Of a DNA stretch of 64,000 nt, positions 46,091 through 54,703 are shown piece after piece (positions within the stretch are counted from its first letter, which is position 1; the number at the start of each line of letters is the position of its first letter). A model generated the notes under the pieces. That model was not told the DNA's origin and searched no databases. It saw only the letters and a program-made list of their open reading frames with translations. The position numbers were made by a program, and so were the translations under genes. This DNA is from Massilia sp. R2A-15 (GTDB lineage Bacteria; Pseudomonadota; Gammaproteobacteria; Burkholderiales; Burkholderiaceae_D), in the NCBI RefSeq assembly GCF_030704305.1, contig NZ_CP131935.1, positions 4,340,001 through 4,404,000 of the forward strand, read 5' to 3'.

Positions 46091-46834
46091 TTAATTGCGG
46101 GCGTGCGACAGCTGGAAGCTGTCGATGCCGTCGAATCGGGCCAGTTCGTCGGCCAGAGCGGACAAGGTGGCGCCGCTCTTGCGCGACAGCGCCAGCGCCA
46201 CGAAGCGCCATTCCTGCGCGCCGCCGACAGCGCCGATGGCCAGCGTGCCGCCGGCGATTTCGTAGCCGCGCTCCAGCGCCACGCGGCGCAGGGTGGCCTC
46301 GACCGGCGTGAAGTCCTTCTTGAAGCGCATCATGATGGCGACGGCGTGGCGCGACGGCAGGCACGCTTCGATGCGGTGCAGGTAGATCATGATCATCGAC
46401 GCCAGGAACGCCAGCCCCATCGCCGCCAGGTAGAAGCCGATGCCGACCAGGATGCCGATCACCGACGAAGCCCAGATCGACGCCGCCGTGGTCAGGCCGC
46501 TGATGTTGAAGCCTTCGCGCATGATCACGCCGGCGCCGAGGAAGCCGATGCCGGTGACCACGCCCTGGATGATGCGGGTCGGATCGGCCACGATCAGCGG
46601 CCCGGCGTGGGCGCCGTACCACAGGCCCGGATACCCGCCGATGATGGTCAGCGCGGCCGACGCCATGCACACCATGCCGTAGGTGCGCATGCCGGCGGCG
46701 CGGCCGTGGTAGGAGCGCTCGTAGCCGACCAGCAGGCCAAGCAGCAGCGCGCCGATCAGGTTGAGCAGGATGATGCCGTTGGCGGCCATCTCCGGACCGG
46801 TCCAGTAGGCCGCCAGCATGTCAGGTGTCGGCAT
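46091..46834 (-). CDS. MgtC/SapB family membrane protein
   Basis: 247 residues from the ATG at 46834; the ATG at 46819 (MLAAYW), one base after the upstream stop, is equally possible. The N-terminal half has about five membrane helices with family motifs GLLVGYERSYHGRAAGMRTY, GVVTGIGFLGAGVIMREG and GLTTAASIWASSVIG. The C-terminal ACT-like cytoplasmic domain starts near 165. MgtC proteins are linked to growth in low Mg2+ and to modulating F-ATPase; the role here is not known. Confidence 0.88.
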   Translation of the reverse strand: MPTPDMLAAYWTGPEMAANGIILLNLIGALLLGLLVGYERSYHGRAAGMRTYGMVCMASAALTIIGGYPGLWYGAHAGPLIVADPTRIIQGVVTGIGFLGAGVIMREGFNISGLTTAASIWASSVIGILVGIGFYLAAMGLAFLASMIMIYLHRIEACLPSRHAVAIMMRFKKDFTPVEATLRRVALERGYEIAGGTLAIGAVGGAQEWRFVALALSRKSGATLSALADELARFDGIDSFQLSHARN

Positions 46835-47087
46835 TTTTTTTGACCAGCTGCTTTTCGAAGGCGACATCGAGCTTGCTGACGCGACGCGCCACCTGCGGCC
46901 CGAGGCCGTTGACGAAAGCGACGAAGGCGTCCAGTTCGAGCGGCTCGCACAACGGCGGCGCGCCGGGGCGCTCGCTGAGGAAGAACAGCCCGTCGCCGGT
47001 GCGCGCCATCGAATAGCCCTGGTTGCCGCTGCGGTTCTTCAGGCGGTCGACCGCGGCGCTGGCGCGGGTGGAGCGTGGGCCGGCCAT
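46821..47087 (-). CDS. Small hypothetical protein, 88 aa
   Basis: 88 residues, no signal or membrane segment: MAGPRSTRASAAVDRLKNRSGNQGYSMARTGDGLFFLSERPG..., ending FEKQLVKKNADT. Its ATG directly follows the stop of the aminopeptidase gene (0-base gap), and its end overlaps the possible mgtC start, so it is locked into this operon. The basic, Arg-rich start could bind nucleic acid, but there is no firm family match. Confidence 0.65.
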   Translation of the reverse strand: MAGPRSTRASAAVDRLKNRSGNQGYSMARTGDGLFFLSERPGAPPLCEPLELDAFVAFVNGLGPQVARRVSKLDVAFEKQLVKKNADT

Positions 47088-48905
47088 TCAGACCTCCCGC
47101 GTGCGTTCGTCGAGCCAGGCTTTCGCGGCGCCGTCGACGTGCGGCGACAGGCGCGCGCGCACTTGCGCGTGGTAGTCGTTGAGCCACTTGATTTCGTCCG
47201 GGCGCAGCAGCGACAGATCGAGGCAGCGGGTGTCGATCGGGCACAGCGTCAGCGTCTCGAAGCGCAGGAAGTCGCCGAACTCGGTGGATTCCGCGGCGAC
47301 GTTGAGCACCAGGTTCTCGATCCGGATGCCCCAGCGGCCAGGCCGGTAGATGCCCGGCTCGACCGAGGTGATCATGCCCGGTTCCATCGCCGTGTGCGGC
47401 TCCGGCATGGTGGTCGGCGAAATCGATTGTGGGCCTTCGTGCACGTTCAGGAAGAAGCCCACGCCGTGGCCGGTGCCGTGGCCGTAGTCCACGCCCGCGG
47501 CCCAGATCGGCGCGCGCGCCAGCGCGTCGAGCATTGGCGATTTGGTCCCGCGCGGGAACTGCGCCGACGACAGCGCGATCACGCCCTTGAGCACCAGCGT
47601 GAAGTCGCGCTTTTGCTCGGTGGACGGCGTCCCCACCGGCACCACGCGGGTGATGTCGGTGGTGCCGCCGAGGTACTGGCCGCCGGAGTCGATCAGCAAC
47701 AGGCCGTCGCCTTCGATGATCGCATGGGCCTGTTCCGTGGCGCGGTAGTGCATGACGGCGCCGTTGGCGTTGAAGCCGGCGATGGTGCCGAAGCTCGGGC
47801 TGATGAAGCCGGGCCGGCGCGCGCGCGCGGCGCAGATATGGGTGTCGATGTCGATTTCGGTCGCCGGTCCGCGGCGCTTGTCGGCCAGGCGCACTTCAAG
47901 CCAGGCAAAGAATTCGCACAGCGCGGCGCCGTCCTGCTCCATCGTGGCGCGCACGTGGACCGCTTCGTCGTCCGACTTCTTCGACTTGGCGAAGGTGCTC
48001 GGATTGATCGACTCGACCACCTTGACGCCGGCCGGCACCGCGGCGCGCATGCCGGCGGTGACGCGGCGCGGATCGATCAGCAGCACTTCGCCGGCGCCCA
48101 GCGCGGCCAGCGCCGCTGCGGCCTGCGTGTAGCTGGCCAGTTCGACGCCATCAAGCCGCAGGCGCTCTTCGACGTCGGCCGGCACCTTGTTGTCGCCGAC
48201 GAACAGCGTGGCGCGGTCAAGGCCCACCAGCGCGTGCGCCAGGAACACCGGGTTGTAATTGACGTCGGCGCCGCGCAGGTTGAACAGCCAGGCGATGTCG
48301 TCGAGAGTCGAAATGAAGTGGCGGGTGGCGCCAAGCCTGGCCATTTCGGCGCGCACCTGCGCCAGCTTGTCCGCCCGGCTGGCCACGGCGTGCGGCGCGG
48401 CGTGCTCGAACACCGGTTCGGCCGGCAGCGCGGGACGGTCGGCCCAGACTTCGTCGAGCAGGTCGATATCGGTGCGCAGCTTGATGCCGCGCGCGCCCAA
48501 GGCGTCGGCCAGGAGGCGCGCGGTGGACAGGCCGAGCACGCGGGCGTCGACGGCGACCGTCTGGCCGCTCTGCAGGTTGGCGGCCAGCCAGTCGATGTAA
48601 AGCAGGCTGGCGCCCGACGGGATCTTCATCAGCGACACCGCGCTGCCGGCCAGTTCGACCTCGGCCTGATCCCAGTAGCGCGCGTCGGTCCACACGCCGG
48701 CGAAGTCGCTCGTGGCGATGAAGGCGCCGACCGAGCCGGTGAAGCCGGACAGCCACTCGCGGCCCTTCCAGCGGCCGGGCAGGTATTCGGACAGGTGCGG
48801 ATCGGCCGATGGAATCAGGACGGCGTCGATGCGCTCGCGGCGCATCACGGTGCGCAGCTTGTCCAGCATGGCGGCGCGCTCGGAGAGGGAAGATGAATTT
48901 TGCAT
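47088..48905 (-). CDS. Xaa-Pro aminopeptidase (aminopeptidase P, M24B)
   Basis: 605 residues with the three-domain layout of long aminopeptidase P: two creatinase-like N-terminal domains and a C-terminal pita-bread domain. Metal-ligand motifs: LLIDSGGQYLGGTTDITR (two Asp), GHGTGHGVG (His), TSVEPGIY (Glu) and GIRIENLV (Glu). It removes N-terminal residues before proline. It is the first gene of a minus-strand run with mgtC; a REP region lies upstream of its start. Confidence 0.93.
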   Translation of the reverse strand: MQNSSSLSERAAMLDKLRTVMRRERIDAVLIPSADPHLSEYLPGRWKGREWLSGFTGSVGAFIATSDFAGVWTDARYWDQAEVELAGSAVSLMKIPSGASLLYIDWLAANLQSGQTVAVDARVLGLSTARLLADALGARGIKLRTDIDLLDEVWADRPALPAEPVFEHAAPHAVASRADKLAQVRAEMARLGATRHFISTLDDIAWLFNLRGADVNYNPVFLAHALVGLDRATLFVGDNKVPADVEERLRLDGVELASYTQAAAALAALGAGEVLLIDPRRVTAGMRAAVPAGVKVVESINPSTFAKSKKSDDEAVHVRATMEQDGAALCEFFAWLEVRLADKRRGPATEIDIDTHICAARARRPGFISPSFGTIAGFNANGAVMHYRATEQAHAIIEGDGLLLIDSGGQYLGGTTDITRVVPVGTPSTEQKRDFTLVLKGVIALSSAQFPRGTKSPMLDALARAPIWAAGVDYGHGTGHGVGFFLNVHEGPQSISPTTMPEPHTAMEPGMITSVEPGIYRPGRWGIRIENLVLNVAAESTEFGDFLRFETLTLCPIDTRCLDLSLLRPDEIKWLNDYHAQVRARLSPHVDGAAKAWLDERTREV

Positions 48906-48935
48906 GTCTCCATGATACTACCAGCGCCCCCGTTT

Positions 48936-49038
48936 GTCGTTCCTGCGAAGGCAGGAACCTCATGCTGAATCGAGCGGAGAGGCACGGGCATGCTCAGTAT
49001 GGGTTCCTGACGAGGGGGGCGCCGAGCCCAGGAACGAC
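48936..49038. repeat. REP/BIME-like element 3
   Basis: Left unit GTCGTTCCTGCGAAGGCAGG; right end CCCAGGAACGAC with the GGGGGGCGCCGAGCCCAGGA variant also seen in element 1. It lies between the starts/ends of the aminopeptidase and Crp/Fnr genes. Confidence 0.8.
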
Positions 49039-49065
49039 AAGCATTTATCTAGTTGGCATAAAAAT

Positions 49066-49096
49066 GTCGTTCCTGCGGAGGCAGGAACCTATGCTG
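49066..49096. repeat. Solo REP-like unit
   Basis: GTCGTTCCTGCGGAGGCAGG then AACCTATGCTGA: one half of the element, with no inverted partner, 27 bases after element 3 and 26 before the Crp/Fnr stop. Confidence 0.75.
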
Positions 49097-49121
49097 AGCG
49101 TGCGCCACCTCTTCGCTCAAT

Positions 49122-49808
49122 CTAAGCCTGAAAGTGGCGCAGGCCATTGAGGTCCAGCACCCGGATGCCGCCGTAATCAAGCCTGACCAGCCCTTCCTTC
49201 TCCAGCAGCTGCAAGGCCTGGTTGGCGCGCTGGCGCGAAGCGCCGGACAGATAGCCGATCTCCTCCTGCGAGATCTGCACCATCGCTTCGAGCCCCGGAT
49301 ACAGGTGCGAGTTGAACATCGCGGCCAAGCAGCGCGCTACCCGCGTGTCGACATCGAGCGTGCGGTCGTTCTCCACCAGCCCGATGAACTGGCCGAGCCG
49401 CTCGTTGAGCTGCATGAGCAGGAAGCGGTTGAACGGCAGGCTGGTTTCGAGCAGCCAGTCGAAGGTCGCGCGCGGCATGCGCGCCACCCGCGTGTCGCGC
49501 AGCGCCATGCCGTCGTACTTGCGCGCTTCGTCCTTGAGCAGCGAGCCTTCGCCGAACCAGCCGCCGGCCGGCACCCCCGCGAAGGTCACGTTCTTCCCCG
49601 ACGGCGAAAAATTGTTGATCTTGACCAGCCCGTCGATGATGCCGATCCAGTATTCGAGCGCCTCGCCCTTGCGGCACACGAAGCCGCCCTTGGGCACGAA
49701 CTGCTCGAAGCAGTCGGCTTCCACGCGCGCCATCTCGGCCGGCGTGAGGCCGCGCGCCCAGATGGTCGATCGCAGGTGTTCAGTCAGTGTCTGTGTGTGT
49801 GATGTCAT
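49122..49808 (-). CDS. Crp/Fnr family transcriptional regulator
   Basis: 228 residues from MTSHTQTLTEHL. An N-terminal cyclic-nucleotide-binding fold (FVCRKGEALEYWIGIIDGLVKINNFSPSGKNVTFAGVPAGGWFGEGSLL) is followed by the dimer helix and a C-terminal winged helix (ISQEEIGYLSGASRQRANQALQLLEKEGLVRL). No FNR-type Cys cluster is present at the N-terminus. It is divergent from the ligase-transporter operon and probably controls it. An inverted repeat lies in between. Confidence 0.88.
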   Translation of the reverse strand: MTSHTQTLTEHLRSTIWARGLTPAEMARVEADCFEQFVPKGGFVCRKGEALEYWIGIIDGLVKINNFSPSGKNVTFAGVPAGGWFGEGSLLKDEARKYDGMALRDTRVARMPRATFDWLLETSLPFNRFLLMQLNERLGQFIGLVENDRTLDVDTRVARCLAAMFNSHLYPGLEAMVQISQEEIGYLSGASRQRANQALQLLEKEGLVRLDYGGIRVLDLNGLRHFQA

Positions 49809-49839
49809 TTGTGCGGTGCAGCATCGAAAGTGTCCCCAA

Positions 49840-49857
49840 TTGTCACTCAAAAGACAA
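49840..49857. promoter_or_regulatory. Inverted repeat TTGTC-N8-GACAA in the divergent region
   Basis: Lies 31 bases upstream of the regulator ATG and 72 bases upstream of the ligase start. It is a candidate operator for the Crp/Fnr protein, but it does not match the standard FNR or CRP box. Confidence 0.3.
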
Positions 49858-49929
49858 CATCGGACTCAACCACAAGCTAATATCATCACACAAAAAATGC
49901 GCACGGCGCAGCCAACAACAGGGGACCTG

Positions 49930-51885
49930 GTGGATACATCGGACAGCTCGCAACTGCAGACTTTTCCGCGGCGCCTGCGCGCGCACGGCCAGCAGCGGCC
50001 GGCGCGCCCGGCCTTCCGCGAAAAGCATCTCGGCATCTGGCAGACCTGGAGCTGGAGCGAGGTCAATCGCGAAGTGCGCGACCTGGCCTGCGGCCTGGCC
50101 TCGCTCGGCTTCGGCCGCGGCATGAACCTTGCCATCATCGGCGACAACCGGCCGCGCCTGTACTGGGCGATGCTGGCCGCGCAGTGCCTGGGCGGCGTGC
50201 CGGTGCCGCTGTACCAGGACGCCCCCGCCGCCGACATGGCCTACGTGCTGGGCGACGCCGACATCGCATTCGCCGTGGCGGAAGACCAGGAGCAGGTCGA
50301 CAAGCTGCTCGAACTGACCGAACTATGCCCCAAACTGCGCCACATCGTCTACGAGGACGAGCGCGGCATGCGCCACTACCACCAGGCCGGCGTGGTCGCC
50401 TTCGCCGCCCTGCAGGAACTGGGCCGCGCATGGGACCAGGCCAATCCCGGCAGGTTCGACGCCGCCGTTGAGGCGGGCCAGGGCAGCGACCCGGCCATCA
50501 TCCTGTACACCTCCGGCACCACCGGCAAGCCAAAGGGCGTGGTGCAGTCGCACGCCGCGCTGATCGCGGCCGGCATGGGCGGCGTCGGCTTCGACAAGCT
50601 GACCGACCACGAAGACATCCTGTCCTACCTGCCGATGGCGTGGGTGGGCGACTGCCTGTTCTCGCTGGCGCAGGCGCTGGTGGCCGGCTTCACCGTCAAC
50701 TGCCCCGAGTCGGGCGACACCGTGCTGACCGACCTGCGCGAAATCGGCCCGACGTATTATTTTGCGCCGCCGCGCGTGTTCGAGAACATGCTCACCACCG
50801 TGATGATCCGCATGGAGGACGCCGGCGCCATCAAGCGCCGCATGTTCCACCACTTCATGGACGTGGCGCGCCGCTGCGGCTCCGCGATTTTGGATGGCAA
50901 GCCGGTGTCCGCAAGCGACCGCCTGCAATACGCCATCGGCCGCGTGCTGGTGTACGGCCCGCTGAAGAACGTGCTCGGGCTCTCGCGCGTGCGCGTGGCC
51001 TACACCGCCGGCGCGGCGATCGGCCCCGACCTGTTCCGCTTCTACCGCTCGATCGGCGTCAACCTCAAACAGCTGTACGGGTCCACCGAAACCTGCGCCT
51101 ACGTGTGCCTGCAGCCGGACGGGAACATCAAGTTCGACAGCGTCGGGCTGCCGGCGCCAGGCGTGGAGGTCAAGCTGGCCGACAACGGCGAAGTGCTGGT
51201 GAAGTCGCCGGCGACGATGGACGGCTACTTCAAGCGGCCGGACGCCACCGCCGAAGTGATCGACGCCGACGGCTATTTCCACACGGGCGACGCCGGCATG
51301 TTCGACCGCGACGGCCACCTGAAGATCATCGACCGCGCCGCCGACGTGGGCAAGATGAACGGCGGCGCCATCTTCGCGCCCAACTACATCGAGAACAAGC
51401 TGAAGTTCTTCCCGTTTATCAAAGAGGCGGTCGCCTTCGGCAACGGCCGCGACCAGGTTTGCGCCTTCATCAACATCGACATGGACGCCGTCGGCAACTG
51501 GGCCGAGCGGCGCAACATCGCCTATTCCGGCTATACCGACCTGGCGGGCAACCCACAGACCTATGACCTGGTGCGCGACTGCGTCGAGAAGGTCAACGCC
51601 GACCTGGCCTCCGAGCCCAACATGGCCGGCACCCAGATTCACCGCTTCCTGGTGCTGCACAAGGAGCTCGATCCCGACGACGAGGAGCTGACCCGCACCC
51701 GCAAGGTGCGCCGCAAGTTCATCGCCGAAAAATACGCGGTGCTGATATCCGCCCTGTACGAAGGCAAGGCCTCGCAGTTCATCAGCACCCAGGTCCGGTT
51801 CGAGGACGGGCGCGTCGGCACCGCCAGCGCCGATCTGCGCATCGCCGAGGCCAAAACCTGGCCGCCGATGGAGGCTGCCGCGTGA
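49930..51885 (+). CDS. Long-chain acyl-CoA synthetase-like AMP-dependent ligase
   Basis: 651 residues from the GTG at 49930, which has AGGGG five bases before it; an ATG at 49897 without a Shine-Dalgarno is the alternative. AMP-binding motifs: ILYTSGTTGKPKGVVQSH, then LYGSTETC, then YFHTGDAGMFDRDGHLKIIDR. The layout resembles FadD15/FAA-type long-chain ligases. It would activate a carboxylic acid to its CoA ester. It starts an operon with an ABC transporter; the next gene begins at its stop (TGATG). Confidence 0.88.
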   Translation: MDTSDSSQLQTFPRRLRAHGQQRPARPAFREKHLGIWQTWSWSEVNREVRDLACGLASLGFGRGMNLAIIGDNRPRLYWAMLAAQCLGGVPVPLYQDAPAADMAYVLGDADIAFAVAEDQEQVDKLLELTELCPKLRHIVYEDERGMRHYHQAGVVAFAALQELGRAWDQANPGRFDAAVEAGQGSDPAIILYTSGTTGKPKGVVQSHAALIAAGMGGVGFDKLTDHEDILSYLPMAWVGDCLFSLAQALVAGFTVNCPESGDTVLTDLREIGPTYYFAPPRVFENMLTTVMIRMEDAGAIKRRMFHHFMDVARRCGSAILDGKPVSASDRLQYAIGRVLVYGPLKNVLGLSRVRVAYTAGAAIGPDLFRFYRSIGVNLKQLYGSTETCAYVCLQPDGNIKFDSVGLPAPGVEVKLADNGEVLVKSPATMDGYFKRPDATAEVIDADGYFHTGDAGMFDRDGHLKIIDRAADVGKMNGGAIFAPNYIENKLKFFPFIKEAVAFGNGRDQVCAFINIDMDAVGNWAERRNIAYSGYTDLAGNPQTYDLVRDCVEKVNADLASEPNMAGTQIHRFLVLHKELDPDDEELTRTRKVRRKFIAEKYAVLISALYEGKASQFISTQVRFEDGRVGTASADLRIAEAKTWPPMEAAA

Positions 51886-52688
51886 TGGACATGAACCAGC
51901 CAGCGCTCGCCCGCAAGGTCGGCCCGGTGATCCTCGACCTGGCGAACATCTCGCTGGCGTTCGGCGGGGTCAGGGCGCTGACCGACATTTCGTTCGACGT
52001 GCGCCAGCACGAGATCCGCGCCATCATCGGGCCGAACGGCGCGGGAAAGAGCTCGATGCTCAACGTGATCAATGGAGTGTACCGCCCGCAGCAGGGATCG
52101 ATCTCGCTGCGCGGCGTCCAGCGCCGCAACATGGACTGCCACAGCGCCGCCACGGCCGGCATCGCGCGCACCTTCCAGAATATCGCGCTGTTCAAGGGCA
52201 TGACGGTGTTGGACAACATCATGACGGGCCGGAACCTGAAGATGAAGTCGAACTTCCTGATGCAGGCGCTGTACTGGGGGCCGGCGCGGCGCGAGGAGCT
52301 GGCGCACCGCGAAAAGGCCGAGGAGATCATCGACTTCCTCGAGATCCAGGCGATCCGCAAGACGCCGGTGGGGCGCCTGCCCTACGGTCTGCAAAAGCGC
52401 GTCGAGCTGGGACGGGCGCTCGCGGCCGAGCCGGACATCCTGCTGCTCGACGAGCCGATGGCCGGCATGAACGTCGAAGAGAAGCAGGACATGTGCCGCT
52501 TCATCCTCGACGTGAACGACCAGTTTGGCACCACCATCGTCCTGATCGAGCACGACATGGGCGTGGTGATGGATATCTCGGACCGCGTGGTGGTGCTCGA
52601 TTACGGCCGCAAGATCGCCGACGGCACACCCGACGAAGTGCGCGCCAACGAGGAGGTGATCCGCGCCTACCTCGGCGCGGCCCATTAG
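51885..52688 (+). CDS. ABC transporter ATPase, LivG type
   Basis: 267 residues. Walker A GPNGAGKSS at about 51-59, RTFQNIALFKGMTVLDN, signature LPYGLQKRVELGRALA, Walker B ILLLDEPMAGMN and switch His in LIEHDMGVVM. The LPYG signature and MAGMN motif are typical of LivG-type subunits of branched-chain-amino-acid-family importers. The ATG overlaps the ligase stop. The GTG three bases earlier is possible. Confidence 0.92.
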   Translation: MDMNQPALARKVGPVILDLANISLAFGGVRALTDISFDVRQHEIRAIIGPNGAGKSSMLNVINGVYRPQQGSISLRGVQRRNMDCHSAATAGIARTFQNIALFKGMTVLDNIMTGRNLKMKSNFLMQALYWGPARREELAHREKAEEIIDFLEIQAIRKTPVGRLPYGLQKRVELGRALAAEPDILLLDEPMAGMNVEEKQDMCRFILDVNDQFGTTIVLIEHDMGVVMDISDRVVVLDYGRKIADGTPDEVRANEEVIRAYLGAAH

Positions 52689-52698
52689 GACTGCATCC

Positions 52699-53595
52699 AT
52701 GAGCTTTTTCTTCGAAGTGCTGATCGGCGGCCTGCTTTCCGGCGTGATGTACGCGCTGGTGGCGATCGGCTTCGTCCTGATCTACAAGGCCTCCGGCGTG
52801 TTCAACTTTGCGCAAGGCGCGATGGTGTTCTTCGCCGCGCTCACCTGCGTGGGCATGGTCGACAAGTTCCACGTGCCGATGTGGATCGCGATTCCCGCCA
52901 CGATCGTGGTGATGATCGCGCTGGGGCTGGCGATCGAGAAGGTGGTGCTGCGCCCCCTCGTCAACCAGCCCGAGATCACGCTGTTCATGGCCACCATCGG
53001 CCTGGCCTTCTTCATCGAGGGCCTGGCGCAGCTGGTGTGGGGCTCGCAGGTTCACAAGCTGGACCTGCCGATCGAGGACGTGCCGATCCCCTGGCTGATG
53101 GACAACTTCAACATCCTGGTGTCGAAGTTCGACATGACCGCCGCCGGCATCTGCGCCGTGCTGGTGATCGCCCTCGCGTTGATGTTCTCGAAGACCAAGG
53201 TGGGCCGGGCCCTGCGCGCGGTGGCCGACGACCACCAGGCGGCGCTGGCGGTCGGCATCCCGCTGCAGCGGATCTGGGCCATCGTCTGGTCGGTCGCCGG
53301 CCTGGTGGCGCTGGTCGCGGGCCTCCTGTGGGGCGCCCGCAACGGCGTGCAGTTCGCCCTCACCTTCCTCGCGCTCAAGGCGCTACCGGTGCTGATCCTC
53401 GGCGGCTTCACGTCAGTCCCCGGCGCTATCGTGGGCGGCCTGATCATCGGCGCCTCCGAAAAGCTGGCCGAGGTGTATATCGGCCCGATGGTGGGCGGCG
53501 GCATCGAAGGCTGGTTCCCCTATGTGCTCGCCCTGCTGTTCCTGCTGGTCCGGCCGGAAGGCCTGTTCGGCGAAAAAATCATCCGGAGGATCTAG
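52699..53595 (+). CDS. ABC transporter permease, LivH type
   Basis: 298 residues with about eight membrane helices. LivH hallmarks: LLSGVMYALVAIGFVLIYKASGVFNFAQGAMVFFAA at the start and a later LRAVADDHQAALAVGI coupling region, then GFTSVPGAIVGGLIIG. One of two permease subunits. GGAGGA for the next gene lies inside its last codons; the livM-type ATG follows with no gap. Confidence 0.93.
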   Translation: MSFFFEVLIGGLLSGVMYALVAIGFVLIYKASGVFNFAQGAMVFFAALTCVGMVDKFHVPMWIAIPATIVVMIALGLAIEKVVLRPLVNQPEITLFMATIGLAFFIEGLAQLVWGSQVHKLDLPIEDVPIPWLMDNFNILVSKFDMTAAGICAVLVIALALMFSKTKVGRALRAVADDHQAALAVGIPLQRIWAIVWSVAGLVALVAGLLWGARNGVQFALTFLALKALPVLILGGFTSVPGAIVGGLIIGASEKLAEVYIGPMVGGGIEGWFPYVLALLFLLVRPEGLFGEKIIRRI

Positions 53596-54654
53596 ATGTT
53601 CTACCGCGAAGCCGGCCAGTTCAAGACCAGCTACCAGTCCGACAGCCAGATCTTCCCGATCCGGCAGGATCGCATCGCCCTCGCCGCGCTGCTGGTGCTT
53701 GCCGCGGTGATCGTGCCGCTGTTCGCCACGCCCTACCTGTTGTCGGCGATCCTGATCCCGTTCCTGATCTTCGCGCTGGCGGCGCTGGGCCTGAACATCC
53801 TGACCGGGTACGCCGGCCAGCTTTCGCTGGGAACCGCGGCGTTCATGGCGGTCGGCGCCTACGCCTCGTTCAACTTCATCGCCCGCGTCCCCGGCATTCC
53901 GATGCTGCTGGCGTTCGTGTTGGGGGGGCTGTGCGCGGCGCTGGTGGGCATCGTGTTCGGTCTGCCGTCGTTGCGGGTGCGCGGCTTCTACCTGGCCGCG
54001 TCCACGCTGGCGACGCAGTTTTTCGTGGTCTGGTGCCTGACCAAGATCCCCTACCTCACCAACTACAGCGCGTCGGGCGTGGTGACGGTGCAGCGCATGC
54101 AGATCTTCGGCTACCAGTTCAATACGCCGGCCAGCAAATACCTGCTCGTGCTGGCGGTCGTCGCCTTCCTCGCGCTGCTGGCCAAGAACATGATCCGCTC
54201 GAACGTCGGCCGCTCCTGGATGGCGATCCGCGACATGGACATGGCGGCCGAGGTGATCGGCTTTCGCCCGCTGCCGACCAAGCTGATGGCGTTCGCGGTC
54301 AGCTCGTTCTACTGCGGCGTGGCCGGCGCGCTGTACGCCTTCGCCTACCTGGGCACGGTGGAGCCGGAAGCGTACAACCTGGACCTGTCGTTCCGCATCC
54401 TGTTCATGATTATCATCGGCGGGGTCGGCTCGGTGCTCGGCTCCTTCCTCGGCGCCGCCTTCATCGTGCTGCTGCCGGTGATGCTGAATATGTTCGGCCA
54501 CTTCCTCGGCCTGCCGACCAGTTTCGCATCCAATCTCGAGTTGATGGTGTTTGGCGCGTTGATCATATTTTTCCTGATCGTGGAGCCGCATGGCCTCGCG
54601 CGCTTGTGGCAAGTGGGTAAAGAGAAGTTGCGCCTGTGGCCGTTCCCGCACTAG
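53596..54654 (+). CDS. ABC transporter permease, LivM type
   Basis: 352 residues with about nine to ten helices. LivM motifs: ALAALGLNILTGYAGQLSLGTAAFMAVGAYASFN, coupling helix WMAIRDMDMAAEVIGFRP, and GGVGSVLGSFLGAAFI. It pairs with the LivH-type subunit. The substrate-binding protein gene follows after 49 bases with AGGAG before its ATG. Confidence 0.93.
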   Translation: MFYREAGQFKTSYQSDSQIFPIRQDRIALAALLVLAAVIVPLFATPYLLSAILIPFLIFALAALGLNILTGYAGQLSLGTAAFMAVGAYASFNFIARVPGIPMLLAFVLGGLCAALVGIVFGLPSLRVRGFYLAASTLATQFFVVWCLTKIPYLTNYSASGVVTVQRMQIFGYQFNTPASKYLLVLAVVAFLALLAKNMIRSNVGRSWMAIRDMDMAAEVIGFRPLPTKLMAFAVSSFYCGVAGALYAFAYLGTVEPEAYNLDLSFRILFMIIIGGVGSVLGSFLGAAFIVLLPVMLNMFGHFLGLPTSFASNLELMVFGALIIFFLIVEPHGLARLWQVGKEKLRLWPFPH

Positions 54655-54703
54655 GAACAGCAGGTAGCAATCGATTCAATGCAGTGACAATGAGGAGACG
54701 AGA

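Noticed and set aside
49066..49096. Repeats near 49 kb as a CRISPR array
   Set aside because: Units are palindromic, vary in orientation and spacing, and recur across the window without regular spacers; they fit REP-like elements.
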